Positions 1 through 12,639 of a DNA stretch of 64,000 bases are shown piece by piece. Origin of the DNA: Macrocystis pyrifera (Eukaryota; Sar; Phaeophyceae; Laminariales; Laminariaceae); NCBI GenBank assembly GCA_031763025.1, contig JASSKH010000023.1, positions 3,251,501 through 3,315,500 on the forward strand, written 5' to 3'. Made by a program: the position numbers and the translations under genes. The notes beneath the pieces were generated by a model. The model worked only from the letters and a program-made list of their open reading frames with translations. It was not told the origin of the DNA and searched no databases. The number at the start of each line of letters is the position of its first letter. Position 1 is the stretch's first letter.

Positions 1-400
1 AAAATTGCTGGCGGGCAGAAGCCGTACGTGTTTGGCAGGGGGGTTCTATCGCGACGTGCAGGATCAAAAGAAAAACCGGCGCAGTCCAAGTTCACTTTTC
101 GCGCGCCCAATTCCGCTTCGGGAACTGCACCCATCGCAGCAGTAGCTGCGGCGAAGGAAACAACGGCTTCTTTTATCGTGTCCATGGCGACGGTATCCTC
201 CATAGGGGTTGCTGGAAATGGAGAAGGCAAGGGAAAAAGGCTTGCGCCGCACGCCTGCGAGTCGAATCGTTTACCATTCGGGGTTGCAGCGTCATCCGCG
301 GTCGCTGGTGACGGACTGGCCCGCATGCCGGCGTCGACGGTTGCACCCGTGCCCGCCGTGGAGATATTTGAGCGAAACCGTCTGCCGCGCATCTGCCAAC
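1..400. repeat. Dispersed repeat related to the 10.2-11.4 kb inverted repeat
   Basis: Bases about 80-230 match 10,340-10,485: both carry cgcgcgcccga/a, then a gcagcagtagctgcggcgaa block, then an ending near ctggaaatggag. Bases about 280-370 match 11,335-11,400, which share tggcccgcatgccgg followed by gtcgacggt. The unit is therefore present at least twice in the window and is cut by the left edge. Its open reading frames are Ala/Thr-rich and I do not recognise them. A mobile element or an amplified gene fragment are both possible. Confidence 0.6.
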
Positions 401-401
401 A

Positions 402-857
402 GTGGAGCCTGCCCAGTCCTCGCAACGTGTGCTTGGTTTGCGAGGAGAAAATGCAACTTTCAGCGCAAGCAATGACGTCGGCGCTATTGATAGCACGATT
501 GCCCCGCCTATTGTCCCGCTCATTGCCACATCGACCGCAACAACCATTCGGAAGGGTGTGAAGTACGTTGTTAGTGGGCGTCGAGTATCTTCCGACGAGG
601 CCATCGTCTACGCCATGGAGGCCAGACTACGTGCGATTCAGGGCAGGTCCGAAAGTTTGGCAGCGATTGACCGCCAAATTATGAGGAACGAGCGTGTTCG
701 CCCCAAGTTATTACTGGAAGTGCGTGGTCACGACGATGGCCGCAATACCAACGTTGACAACACTGCCGACGTCGACATCAACGGGGAAGTAAAATACGGC
801 GTAGAGGTGGAGGAGGCAAAGGAAGAGGGGGACAAGGACGATGGCTGCGTCGCTCAG
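402..857 (+). CDS. Candidate exon of unknown protein, ending at a splice donor
   Basis: An open frame runs to a good donor at CTCAG|GTAGGC (857/858). The last 100 residues look coding: a mixed charged stretch (SSDEAIVYAMEARLRAIQG, then AIDRQIMRNERVRPK) followed by a Glu/Lys/Asp-rich end (VEVEEAKEEGDKDD). No domain is recognised. A short diverged copy of the SDEAIVY segment lies at 5,568-5,605, so the sequence may belong to a repeated element rather than a host gene. The start is unknown because the upstream part overlaps the repeat at 1-400. No partner exon was found downstream. Confidence 0.3.
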
Positions 858-899
858 GTAGGCTTGTGTGTAAAGCAGAGATAGATGCGTTCAAGTGCC

Positions 900-1990
900 G
901 TATGGAGACACTCATGTGGTCCGACCCCGTTCCGTCTATTGTTATTGAAAATTAAGTAGTACACGGCGCTTCGCTCCGCGGGCAGCTCCCCCTACCCGCT
1001 ACGCTCGCTCACGAGGAAGAGAACAAAATGCGAGTGAAACAGACACAGAGGTTCACGGTTTTAAATGGAAACTGACGACTTGCGAAGGCGAAGAGCTCCA
1101 TGCTAAAAATGTTTGTAGGCCGGGAAGATTTCGATTCTTAGAACTCTAAATGTGAGATGGGTGTATCTCAGGTTCGACCTGGGTCTGCAGCAAGCTTCTC
1201 TTTCGGTAAGGTGTAGCGTGGAGGACACGCCAGGTATAGGTGAGGCTCGGCACGGTCAGCCGAGCAGAAGTGATCATGAAGCATGACGCAAGTCATCTCA
1301 CATGACAGTCATCAGCAATTACTTGGTGATGGAGGCTGATAATTCCCCGCCTCAACTATCATCAGATCTACGGAGATCTGCGGCCACTTTTAGTACAAGA
1401 GTCAATATCCACGATAACGGATGAACCACTGACTGTAGAGTAACGACCTGAGACTCACATAAAATGCTGAAAAAAAAAAGGTTTTGTAGCCCGGGCAGTT
1501 TTCGAAGTCTTGGTTCGATTAGAGAACACATCGAGCTGTACAACTCCACGACATGCTGGCTCTCGCCCAAACTCTGTCTGCTTGCTGGCGTTATCGCCCT
1601 CTGATCAGCACGTACTTGCGTTTCTGCTTTGTGCAGGGCTTATTGCGCTGTGTTGTGCTGCTTTGTGCTTCCGGTAGATGCTCGACGACAACATGTTCGT
1701 ACGTAAAAAATAGAGGTCAAAAAACAAAATTGGAAAGAGAAAGCTCTTCTGAAAAAGGACATAACTCGCTGGCAAGTATTATAGAAGGCGTTGTCCAAGG
1801 AAGAGCTTTGAGGGGCCAGGGACGTGCCAACGAAGTCCGCTGAGGAAGAAAGACAAACACACTGAGTCTATGCCGGTTAGGGTTTTGTGTATTCACTTTC
1901 TGGTGGCGTATCGATACCAGGAGTCGCTTCTATTTGTATAGTGCCTTGAGCTCCTGGAGCGATGAAACTGGTCATGAATACCGAACGATC
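900..1990. other. No gene seen
   Basis: About 1.1 kb with only short random open frames on both strands and no recognisable motif. A GGTTCGACC at 1,170-1,180 resembles a tRNA B box, but no tRNA fold can be built around it. Confidence 0.5.
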
Positions 1991-1997
1991 CCTGTTG

Positions 1998-2083
1998 ACC
2001 CACAGCGCAGCGCGTGACTTCCTCGCCAAAAACAAACTCGCTGACCCACAGCGCAGCGCGTGACTTCCTCACCGAAAACAAAC
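1998..2083. repeat. Two-copy 43-bp tandem repeat
   Basis: Two adjacent copies of a 43-bp unit sharing acccacagcgcagcgcgtga, then cttcctc and aaaacaaactcg. They differ at about two positions (cgccaa versus caccga). Confidence 0.85.
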
Positions 2084-2229
2084 TCGTCCACTGCGTCTCT
2101 ATCATATTGTTGCTGTACAGAGCGGAGCAAGACCACTTTTCGCTGGAGAATGAGGACACACCTCGTGTTTACGGGCCGAGGTTTTCTGCCTGTGGCCGAA
2201 GTATGGACATACTCTACATGATTTGAGTA

Positions 2230-3390
2230 ATTGTATGACTTTGTGTGTCCAACCCAAAGTGTTTTTTTTCTGTCCTGCTCCCCCTGAGGTTGATACTTGG
2301 GTGCCGTGTGCGCTTGTATTCTCCGCTGTGAAGGATTGTGCGCGGGCTTCACGGGCAAAACGGCAGTTTTCATCTTGCCTTGCGGAATCATTTCGTCCGA
2401 CGGCAGAAGGAGTGGAAGGATCGGGGCCAAGAGGATGAGAAACAACACATGAATATACATATGATGTGTCAATTCACGCCGGGTCCGTTGGACCAGACTG
2501 CCTACAACACTCTCGCAGCATTGGACAACAACACTCTCCACGCAACATTGGACACATACATTCTGAATTGCAAAATCTTCTCACAATAGTTCCAAGTAAG
2601 TGTGTTCCCACAGATGAGGGTGCAGTTGAAGCTCTAAAGGGGTCAACGATTACGTTCGGACCAACCATGGTCCCAAGAGGGGGTGTCGGGGATGTTATCG
2701 GTCCATCAATCTCGAGAGCTTGTCGTGGATCCTCACTTTCCAAAGTTCGATTCTCCCCATTTTTTGGGATTTTTTTCCAATTGTTTTTTCATCTGTGGAG
2801 AGGGTGGGCCTGATACACACGGGGCATACCCCCGCTGCCACTTCTTCTCGCGTCCATCCCGGACTGATCTCTCCTTCGTTCGTTCTGAGTTTTCCTCTTC
2901 CCTCACTGAACCGTTTCGTCCGACGACAGAAGAAGAGCGAGGATTGGAACCAAGGTGGTAAATATATGGGCCCTAAATATACATACGATGTGTCAACTTC
3001 ATACCGGATCCCTTGGACCAAACTGTCTGTACTCATCTACTCATACACATACACTCGCCCATGGGACATATTCGAACTGCAACATTATTATTACAAGATG
3101 TGGGCGCAGTTGAAGTTTTAAAAGGGTCAAAGGTAACGTCCGGACCAACCATAGTCCCGAGAGGAGTTGTCGGGGGATTTCTATGGATACATCTGTCCGT
3201 TGTCGTGGTTCCTCACCCCCCAAAGTCCGACTCCTTCATTTTTCGAAAGTTTCTCCAAGTTCTTTTTTTCGGTTGCAGAGGATAGAACCTGGATATACGC
3301 GACCCCTCCCCCTGCCACTTCTTCTCTCGTCCATTCCGGACTGACGTCTCCTTCGTCCGTCCTAACACGCTCAATTAACGTCATCAATAC
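2230..3390. repeat. Diverged tandem repeat, unit about 500 bp
   Basis: Two clear copies and part of a third. Shared landmarks in order: cggaccaacca with gtccc nearby (2,657 and 3,140); cgtgg.tcctca (2,723 and 3,204); ctgccacttcttctc (2,836 and 3,311); tttcgtccgacg.cagaag (2,391 and 2,908); atatacatacgatgtgtcaa (2,983), matching 2,453-2,471. Indels and substitutions are frequent, so the duplication is old. Open frames run across the copies on both strands, but none resembles a known protein. Confidence 0.7.
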
Positions 3391-3399
3391 CCAAGCGCT

Positions 3400-5150
3400 G
3401 GTGTAGCTAAACGAGAGTTGAGGCTTCACGCCACACCACGACCCGGAACACACTCCTCGATTGGGCATTGTCTTCAGTTGATTATGCAATGTAAGGGCGA
3501 GCCTACCTGCGCCTCACGAGTTTTTCCTTGTGAGAGAGGATCACGCCCGAAGAAACCAACACCAAGGTCCGTGAGGGGGACGACAAATAATCTGAGGACG
3601 ACGAGTAGCGGAACGCTCTACTCAAGACCGTCGTCACCGACCTGGAACTAAGCTGTCTACGTGTCACCTGCTACATCACATCATCGGTATGTATGTGGAC
3701 GTGCAGATCAAGGCAGTCAAGACCGGAGAAATCATGGAACTGCTGCCGTCCCGAAACCATGCGTGTCGATCATGGACAAACGGGTAAGCATTGTGTGAGT
3801 CTATTCGAACCGTCGGCTTCCCAACTCTGCTTTTGTCGAGTCGCTCAGATCGCTCAATCGACCACGGGAAAACGCCGTCGAACTCGAAAGTTTTGGTATT
3901 CACCCGCGGCTGATGTCTGATGCTTTCCTTGCCTTTCTCATGAGCCCGACACCGACTTCCTAAAAGCATTGGCACAAGCCCTTTTAATTCGCATTGGCAC
4001 AACCTCCGCTCGACTTGATGACGTAGTGTATGTCGTACATGCCGTCGCCGCTGAGTCGCCTATCATTGATTAGCTCATCCGTGGAAAGTCTGCTGTCTGA
4101 CGCTGTACCAACAGATCATACATGCCTGGACAAACTGGTCTGCGCTAGGATAACCTGAGACTCCTAACGAACTTTTGGGTCATTTCGGTATTCACTGATG
4201 CCGGCCAACTCAGCAGCAGTAGTATCGAAGATTGTGCTCTCCCCTCGCAATCTTCAATCAGTTGAGGGACGTGTACCGGAATGTACACGCAAATCGTTTC
4301 CTCTCTGTTATCAAGCGCAGCGAAGTTACCCACGACGGGGTCAGCAACGGGAGAACCGAACGATCCGTTGCGCCTTTATCCCTCACGTACCACGGCACAA
4401 GCCGTTTGCAACTGCTCCAGGGGTATCCCACACACAAAATACCTGGTGGTATCCGAAACCAAACCCCCTATTGCTGAGACCTAGACAGGGGGGGGGTGAC
4501 GCTAAAACCACAATAGTAAAAAAGTGAATCCTACCATAACTCCTACCCCTCTGATTTGTTGCTTGGCTTTGAAGACTAACGTTTTCTGTTACCCTTGACT
4601 GCTGTGCCCACGTTTCAAAAACAATTAACTGTGTACAAGTAGTAGTACGTACATAGAGTAGTTCGGTACATTCTGCTATTAGAGCCACCAACCCTACGTT
4701 TCGAACAACCCATCCGCCTCTCCCAATGGAAGCCATCAAGGGCACCCGGCGCCACGAGGCCAGCCATCTCGCAGGTACCACCACTACTAGCGCAACGCCA
4801 TTCACACGCGTCTTGAATCAGTACGTAGGCGCTATTTCAAATGTAAAAACTGTCGCCGCCCTCGCCAGGTTCAGCCACAAAGAAAAAAACGTCGACATGG
4901 CCATGACCCTGTGTGACGCACGACAGGTATACCTCGTCAACTCTAACCGGAAGATCGTCGAAGCGGTCCGGACGGGATATTCCAAACCCGGAAAGAAAAG
5001 TCCCACAGAGCAGAGTGTCACCGTTTCACGTAATATAAGGTTTACAACGGGCCGATAGGCCGCCTGTCAGTCACGATATCTTTCAGAAACAATCCCCGTC
5101 AATATCCGCAAATAATGTCAATGCGTCAAGAAATGAGGTGGGGCTCTGGG
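3400..5150. other. No confident gene; one coding-like frame at 4,726-5,058 (+)
   Basis: Mostly unassigned sequence. The frame at 4,726-5,058 has a balanced composition (for example NVKTVAALARFSHKEKNVDM) and could be a gene relic. No domain is recognised and no splice partners were found. Confidence 0.25.
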
Positions 5151-5159
5151 GTATTTTAT

Positions 5160-5440
5160 GTCGGTGTAGTGTCTACTGTAGATGGTCTTGTATACAGTAG
5201 ATCGTGATCGAAGTGATCTACTGTTGTAGATCCTACGCATTGATATGAAAAACGTCATTATGATTTGTCGTGCAAGAGCGATATCATACAGACCCCACCC
5301 GGAAAATATTTGCACAAGAGCCGTGTCGTACAGATCCCACCCGGAAAACAATATCCAGATCGCGCGGATCATATATGCAAATACAAATCAGGGATGTATC
5401 TGCCCCGAATGATCTACTAGATCATGATCAAACGGGTCCC
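5160..5440. repeat. GATC-rich repeat, diverged copy
   Basis: Dense gatctac/gtagatc/gatcatgatc words with local palindromes (agatcgtgatcg, ctagatcatgatc). It also holds a short tandem duplication at about 5,283-5,360 sharing acag[ag]cccacccggaaaa. It resembles the better preserved copies at 34.3, 57.5, 58.6 and 63.2 kb. Confidence 0.5.
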
Positions 5441-6117
5441 TGAATGGCAAAACTCATGAATTACCACCAACGTCTCTATAGGTTGTATGCACTGCTTTGT
5501 TTACCAGGCATAGTAAGGGCGTGGGTGGGGTGGGGTGGAGTGGGGCGGATTGACTAGTTTCGCCAAAGGGGCATCTGACGAGGCCATCGTATACGACATG
5601 TGGATTTCATAGCTTTTGTGGGGAAAACGTTGATTTCACCGTTTTTTTTTTCGAAATCGCTTGGGTTCAGTTTGGACTTCGACCTTCTAAGGTCATTTTT
5701 CTTTCTATTGATCCTACGCAGTCAATTTTTCGAGTAATTGCGCAAACTCGCTTGAGGCACTGCCTTGGAGTACCTTTGTAGAACCGTTTTGTTCAAAAAA
5801 ATAAAAAAGGCTTCTTCCTACGGAAACGCCTGACTATATGCTTACCTTTTTGAAGGCCTGTGGTTAGTCGGGACACAATTTCGCCGCTAGCGCCTGCCCT
5901 GGGCCCTTAACTAAACAAACTCGCCCAATCATCCGCTTCCGTTTTTCATTACGGTCAGTATGATATCAAACATGTGACATTCGAACAGCTATTGCATGCA
6001 GCAGTCATGGTTGACGCAATATGTTTTTTTCGTGCTTGAATCAGCCTGTATCGCGACTCTCTGCGTGGAAACAAGCTGAAGCTGGCACGGGGGGCGTTCA
6101 CGTAGAGGCAACTCGGC

Positions 6118-7117
6118 TACCATGTTGTCACGCGCAAACCGCCTAGTAGCCTCGCGCACGGCCATCGAAAACCGTCCGCTTCTTGCACCTTTGCAATTGT
6201 CTGCTTGAGTGCGCCATGACTTGTGCAGTGGAGGAGAGAGGCGAGAACCTTCGAACAACCATGCGTTTTGGGCTTTGGACAAACAACAAGTCCCAACACG
6301 CATACATTTTTGAAAATTCCCGCGTCTCTTCCGCTGCAGTAAGCTTCTTGGTGTACTCGAGTGGATTTTGCCGGTTCAGGAGAGAGTGGAGGGTCAGTCG
6401 AAACATGATTTTTTCAATGGTACCGCTGCTCAAGAGGTCATGCCGTGTCGATTGGCGCGCGCAAACCCCCTGCTAGTTTCGCGCACGGCCGTCGAGACCG
6501 TCCGGTCCTTGAACCTCTGCCATTGTCAGCTTGAGTATGCCAAGAAGCTTGTGCAGCGAAGGAGAAGCGAGAACTTTCGAAAAACCATGCGTATTGAGCT
6601 TCGGACGAACAACAAACCTCAATGCGCATGTCTAATCGAAAGTTCCCGCCCGTCCTCCGCTGTAGCAAGCTTATGGATGCACTCAAGCTGACATTGCCAG
6701 TTCAGGAAAGAGTGGTAGGTCACTTGCTGGTAGCAACAGCAAATTTTGTGTAGTACCGTCGCTCAAAAGGCCATACCGTGTCGATTGGCACGCGCGAACC
6801 GCCTGCTAGCTTCGCGCACGGCCTTCGAAACCATCTGGTCCTTGCACCTCTGTCATTGTCGGCTTGAGTACGCGAAGAAGTTTGTGCAGCGGAGGAGAGG
6901 CTAGAACTTTCGAAAATACATGTGCACCAGTATTAGACTTTGCTCAATACCCATGGAATATCTTTTCAAAGTTCCCGCCTCTCCTCGGCTGCGGCAAGCT
7001 TCTTAGTGCACTCAAGTTGACAAATAACAGTTCACGAGAAAGTGGTGGGTCGCGCGCTAGTAGAAACGACGAGTTTTGACTAGCAGAGTCCCTCAAGAAG
7101 CCATGCTGTGTCGATTG
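6118..7117. repeat. Three-copy tandem repeat, unit about 330 bp
   Basis: Landmarks recur at about 330-bp steps. cacgcgcaaaccgcctag is at 6,127, cgcgcgcaaaccccctgctag at about 6,456 and cacgcgcgaaccgcctgctag at about 6,788. Each is followed by ttcgcgcacggcc (or a variant), then ccttgcacctctg, then gtgcagcggaggaga. Copies differ by substitutions and small indels. Broken related frames run on the minus strand in all three copies, so the unit may derive from a coding sequence, but I do not recognise it. Confidence 0.75.
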
Positions 7118-7119
7118 CA

Positions 7120-8350
7120 GAGGGCGATCCGGCTATGCCGACGATAACCACGTATACTTCCGCAAAGCTTTGACCGGTGTATAGTACTTCCTCGATAGAC
7201 CGGGAGCATATTCGTACGTATTGCGCACTCCCTCATGTATATGTGTACGTATGAGACTCCCTACGTACGTATGGATGGTTGAGAAATGCGTATTTTGCAT
7301 GCGTATTTCCCATAGTTCCGGTGCATGTCTCGGATCGAGTATCACCTTGAGGCAGACCCTGACGTGGTAGGAGTGGGGGAAGAGGAAATTAGGTCTCACG
7401 TCAAACAGCCTTGGGGATCGAATGTTCAGAGCGCACCGCTACTGTTTGCAAACGTCATACTTTCCCAACGTTTGTGACGAAAGGACTTGAAGAGCTACGA
7501 TATAATGTTGTCGGAGAAGATACAGCAGCTCCGAGACGAACATGTGCGGAGCCTTCTGGCCGAACTTCATCACAACGAGGAGATGGTGGAGCTGGTGATC
7601 CTCCCTTGATGTTGTACCCAACCATGTTAACCAGTGCTCCCTAAGGTCGTGGCGAGCGTTAATATTATTATATATCATGGAGGAGGCTAGTCACGTTGCA
7701 TGAGCCTGCCGAACAAGAAAATCTTGTGCACTCTGCTTGAGCCTACTACTGAAGGCGAGAACGGTTTGTAGCCTCTTGAAGTTTCAGGCAGTATATAGGG
7801 ATGGGCCTGGCGCACGGTGGAAACGTATCTTTTAGATCGTATTTCGCGAGTTAACAGGCGTGAACAGCCAGTGCTTTGCTACATAGACGGCGCAGGGAGT
7901 GCGCCCTAGAGAAGCGCAGGGAATGCGCCCTATATAAAGCAGCATACTCTTGTACGGATACTCTATTAAGGCAGTGGTTTCTGCGGAGGCAATCGCCCGC
8001 TGACGTACTTGCATAACTTTATCCGAGCCTTTGTCATGCCGCCCAGCTGGAAAACCGACTCGAAACGCTTGCTACGATAGAGGCAGCACTTTTTGGCCGC
8101 AATAACTTTGTGAATGACGTAGCTCCTCAACTGAAGAAGTACCCGGTAATTACCGGATAATATATCCCATTTGTGTTGCACATAATTATCCGTTGTACAC
8201 CTAGGCCGTGGGATTGTTCATCGCGTCAAGCCTACATACTTTCTCAAACGTCAGTTTCAAGTGGGTACGGCGCTCATTACCTGCGGAGTCAGCCCCCAGA
8301 ACATTTAGGTGCTACCCTTACAAGCGTCTCGACGCCATCCACACTCCTTG
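7120..8350. other. No gene seen
   Basis: Short overlapping frames only. A minor internal repeat lies at 7,893-7,937 (agggagtgcgccctaga then agggaatgcgccctata). Confidence 0.45.
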
Positions 8351-8359
8351 CGCGGTTTG

Positions 8360-8640
8360 CTTCCCGCCGACCCGCGGTGATGGCGACGATGTCGGAGATG
8401 GTGACGGTGGGGGCGACGGAGGCGGTGATGACTACAGAGGAAGGGAAAGGGATGGGGGCAATGGCACGGATGGTGGAGGCGGTAGTGGCGGTAGCATTGG
8501 CGGTGGGGCACAAGGACATCGCGAGGTGACCGGGCAGCTCGTTCGGTGGCCACTGTCGCACCGCGCGGCGATACCCCTGGCGGGGAATGAGGGCGACGGC
8601 GTTGTGGCGAATCAGGCCGTTGCCACGGCCTTGAACTAGC
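8360..8640. repeat. Purine-rich GGA/GAT low-complexity tract
   Basis: Imperfect gatgg/ggcgg repeats give Asp/Gly-rich and Val/Met-rich frames on the plus strand and His/Pro/Thr-rich frames on the minus strand. This is low-complexity sequence; the open frames follow from composition. Confidence 0.5.
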
Positions 8641-8659
8641 AGGGCGACACCCTCTGGCG

Positions 8660-8822
8660 GAAGGCCGCCGCCTCATGGGCCGGACGGATGTGCAGGTGAA
8701 CATGTTCGGTCCTGTCACCACCCCCGGGTGCATGACGGTGGAAGGACGGTGCTTCATGGGACGGGCGGATGGGCAGGAGTTCCTGTTCGGCCCTGCCACC
8801 CCTCTTGGGTGCATGGTATCCC
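8660..8822 (+). repeat. Two-copy 81-bp tandem repeat with a continuous reading frame
   Basis: Two head-to-tail copies share ggaagg, ttcatggg/ctcatggg, gg.cggatg.gcagg, ctgttcgg/atgttcgg and ttgggtgcatgg/ccgggtgcatga. The unit length is a multiple of three and one plus frame stays open through both copies, giving a paired motif (LMGRTDVQVNMFGP, then FMGRADGQEFLFGP). That frame carries more conservation than expected of noise, so it may be a relic of a protein repeat. No gene model could be built around it. Confidence 0.5.
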
Positions 8823-9849
8823 CCGCACGCGGTGCATAGCTAACGGCCCAAACGTTTGAATGAAGGCGACTATCGTTTGCTCATCGCCGTACTGACGAAC
8901 AGCAGTGATAATGTTCGTCAATTACCGTGTTAGTCACATTGCGCTCTGTCTATGATGAACCTTCACATGCCACAGCGATCCGGCTTGATGTGGACGTGGG
9001 AGGTGCGCTGGAATGTGTGCTGCGCACGCCGGAGTTTGCGCAGAACGCCACCCGTGCCTCGCCGGCAGGAGTCCGAGGTGATTTGCTATTCAGGATTATT
9101 TTCTGGAGATGTTTGCTGGGCTCAGTGATATCTAAAGATGATTTTACGGCAGCGGTTTGCCGTCGTGGCGCACTTTGTGGCTCTGTTTCCGACGCAGAGT
9201 TGTGCCAGTGATCACCGTGAAGCGACATCCGTTGGGGCGGGGTTATGATCGCGCTAGCGAACCAATGCACCATGTACTCACCATCACGCCCGCAATGTTG
9301 CACATGAAAAGAAACCTCCCAACTCACCAAGGTACGATCTACTACGGATTTTCTCGGCGTAGTCAAAAGATCCACTCGCATAGATGATTTACCCGACTCC
9401 ATCGCCCTTACGTTTTCCTTTTTCTTTACATGAACAGCATCGACCACACCGTAGATAAAGTGGAAGTAATGCCGGCGACGGAGCCGCCAGATTATGATGT
9501 CGGGATGAGAGCGCTCGTTCTCCGCCCCACTAGCCTGCCGGGATCCGGCGGCGGGAGGCGCACGGGTGTGGCGGCACAGATGATGATCTCTGTGCCGAGG
9601 TTGCCAAAGTCATTGGAGATGCCAGCCGTTCAGGGCTGGTGCGATATCAGTCTTTTTCCGACCCATGTACATGCTGTTGGAGGGATTTGTGAAGTTGGTT
9701 GGTTAAGGAAAGTTTAGGTTGAAAGAACGGATTACATCCATGGCATGTTCGAGTTAAGCGAACTTTCGCTTGTAAGCAAGATTCCAGTTAAAAAAAAACA
9801 AACACGTACGAGTATCGGGAAGACAACACGACATGTGGAAGCGAGGTTT

Positions 9850-11320
9850 GCTTGAAGCCGCAGCCGCCGTTTATCCTCCCTCAACATACCACTTCACTCA
9901 ATCCATGCCACGAACTACGCGGGTGTGACCCTTGGATTGCCGGATTATATACACGACCCCGCGTATGCCTGGATCGATAGTATTCGAGGGTATTTGGGAG
10001 GGGGCGAGAAACCGATGTTACGCACGTCGAATAAAAAAACTACCAGCTATATACTGGGTATACACAGGACAAGTAAATTACGTGGTAGGTGGTGTCACTA
10101 TTAACAATAGAGCTGTGCCTTCCCACGACCCTCCCCTGTGCTCACTGCCCTTGAACAAGGTGTCCAAAGGTGTCCACTTTGGCCCGGTGCGGAAACCAAG
10201 CTGCCCCGGCATGCAAAGCAATCGATCATGCAGGTGCACCCTAGTTCTCTCTTGCAGGAGGCGGGGGCGGGGTTGCTGACGAGCGAAAGCCGCACGCTTT
10301 CGGATCTCCAAGGGGCGGATCACGTGACGAATCCGCACAACCTAAATTCACCTTTCGCGCGCCCGACCCCGCGTCAGGAAATGTGCCCGTTGCAGCAGTA
10401 GCTGCGGCGAAGGAAGCAACGGCTTCCTTTATCGTGGCGATGGCAACGGTATCCTTCATGGGGGATGCTGGAAATGGAGGGGGGAGGGCAAACGGACTTA
10501 CTTGTGCCCCTGCGTTGTCTATCGTTCGGGGTTGAAACCGTCGCCATCGCCGCAATAAAGGAAGCCGTCGCTTCCTTCGCCGCAGCTAATCCTGCGACAG
10601 GTACAGCTCCCGAAGCTGCGTCTAGAGTGATAAAGGTGATTGGGCCCGAAAGATAGACAGCTCGACAGCAAACGTCTTTCCTCCATTCTCAGCATCCTCC
10701 ACGGGGGATACCGTCACCATCGCTGCGATAAAAGATGCCGTCACTTCCTTCGTCGCAGTTAATGCCGTGACCGGTACAGCTGCTGGCGCGGCATCGGAGG
10801 ATTCAAAGGTGAACTTGGGTGCTGCGGATTCTTGGCGTGATCCGGCGGCCCTCGGCGACCCGAAAGCGTACGGCTTCCGCTCGTCTGCATCCCCACCCCC
10901 GCCCCCAGCAAAAGAGATCGGGGGTGCACCTGCACAATTGGTTCCTCTGTATGCGGGGACAGCCTGGTTTTCGCGCAGGGCCAAAGTGGACACCTTTTTT
11001 ATGGGCAAGGGCGATGAGCACAGGGGAGGGTCGTGGGGAAGGCAAAACGTTATTGGTGACACCCCCTACAACGTTACCTAATAGTCCTGTGTAAACCTGA
11101 TGTATAGCTGGTACTGTTTCGTTCGACGTGCAGAACATCGGTACCTCCCTCCCCCGTAATCCCCTCGAATATTACCAATTTAGGTATTAGCGGGGTCATG
11201 TATACAATCTGGCAAGCTAAGGGTCACACCCACGTATTTCGTGGCATGGATTGACTGAGCTGACATGTTCGGGGAGGATAAACGGCGGCTGAGGCTTCGA
11301 GAAAATCTCGCTCCCACATA
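9850..11320. repeat. Long imperfect inverted repeat (about 0.7 kb arms)
   Basis: The left arm (about 9,853-10,560) and right arm (about 10,540-11,320) are reverse complements with divergence. Outer ends: gaagccgcagccgccgttta at 9,854 pairs with 11,275-11,295, and atccatgccacgaactacg pairs with cgta.ttcgtggcatggat. Inner parts include ccttcccacgaccctcccct (10,117) against aggggagggtcgtggggaag (11,021). Sub-segments also match window bases 80-370. The layout fits a foldback element or an inverted duplication. A frame over the centre repeats an Ala-rich motif (AAIKEAVASFAAANPATG). Confidence 0.75.
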
Positions 11321-11419
11321 AACTCACCAACGACTCTTGCGGGGTTGCGGCGGTGGCCCGCATGCCGGTGTCGACGGTCGCACCCGTGCCCACGGCGGTG
11401 ATAACTGAAGTACAAGAGT

Positions 11420-12550
11420 TGTAGTTGTACTATTAATACACACAAGCTTCGACTATCGGTGTACAAAATCCGTCGATTGAATGTTCACTGCTCTGGCAGG
11501 TTTCACCGTGGCGGTAGGCCCTGTGAATCAGTTCTCGATCGAAATGCGCTTTTCGAGGCGACAGGGTGCACAGTCGCAGCGGGCGTAGTATTCAGATGAT
11601 TCGATCACATCATGTTGTATTACCATGCCGCCTGTCTTTCGTGGCTATTTGTTGCGTCGACTCTCCTACCAGCAGTCGTTCCCCCCTTCTTTTGACTATA
11701 TCGCAACTCTATGCAAGAATATACCTTGGAGCTGGCGCAGGGGAGAGCATTGTCATGCTCGTGCATGCAACATAAAATAGAGTTTGTGGAAGCAGTGTGT
11801 CGTTTTCTTCCGGCAATCGCTGTGTGACTGCTTTGGTTATACTTTAGATGGATTTGTATTTACACTTGTGTCTTTCGTCAAAGGGTGCTGGCCATGTTTT
11901 GGCTATTTCTTGCTGGTTTTAGCTATCACAAATCTCCGTTTAGAGTGCCCTCGAGCCGGCGCGCGCGCAAGGGGTGGGTTATAATCGTAAATGCTAAATA
12001 TTTAGGGTTGGTCAAGACAGAGTGGCGTTTGATTTCCGCGCCGAATGTGTAATTGATTTGGTGATAATTTAAAGTTTTCAAAAAAACGTTACACACAGCC
12101 TTGCACATATGAACAATGGTACAAACACACGTCGCTGCCTTGGGAATGTCAGCCAACGGCAGGACACGTAGATGTGCGGATATTCGAGTTGTACCATTTC
12201 ACTTGTTTAGATACTTTGCGTATTATATAGGCCAATGTTATTATACAGTATATTCGGAGTAGTAGTACCCAGTATTGCGAACGTGCGAGGTTTTCCTTTG
12301 CAGGACCAACGCCCCAACGAGTAGAGTGAACCGTAACTGGACCAGTCCGGCGGGAAGGCCTCATAGCCTCGGTTTTTGTTAGTGGGTGAGCTCGCGCAAG
12401 TCCCACACTACCCGGGAGAGATGACTCTCCCGGGTGGCTATCTCCACCGCACCTGTTCCTCTCGGGGGTCAGGTCGGGTCAACGTGCCCAAACTCCAGGG
12501 GTAACAGCAGCCTATTCTGATGTTGCAACGGGAGCTATGGGCTAAATTGA
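11420..12550. other. No gene seen
   Basis: Moderately AT-rich stretch with only short frames. The hydrophobic frame at 11,784-11,984 (+) has no support beyond being open. Confidence 0.4.
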
Positions 12551-12556
12551 CACACG

Positions 12557-12630
12557 ACACGAAATTGGAACGTGGAAGTGTGGTGAGCTTAAGCGTTATT
12601 TTTTACCAATCCGCCGGAGGATAAAAAAAA
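12557..12630 (+). mobile_element. Retroposon 3' end with oligo(A), copy 1
   Basis: About 70 bp beginning gaaattggaacgtggaagtg and ending ccgccggaggat, directly followed by nine A residues. The same segment recurs at 35,152-35,232 with a much longer A tract. Two copies ending at the same place in poly(A) is the mark of a LINE or SINE 3' end. Upstream sequence is not shared over any length I can see. Confidence 0.6.
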
Positions 12631-12639
12631 ACTCAAACA

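Noticed and set aside
1140-1200. tRNA-like GGTTCGACC
   Set aside because: No acceptor stem, D arm or A box at the right distance; only the B-box word matches.
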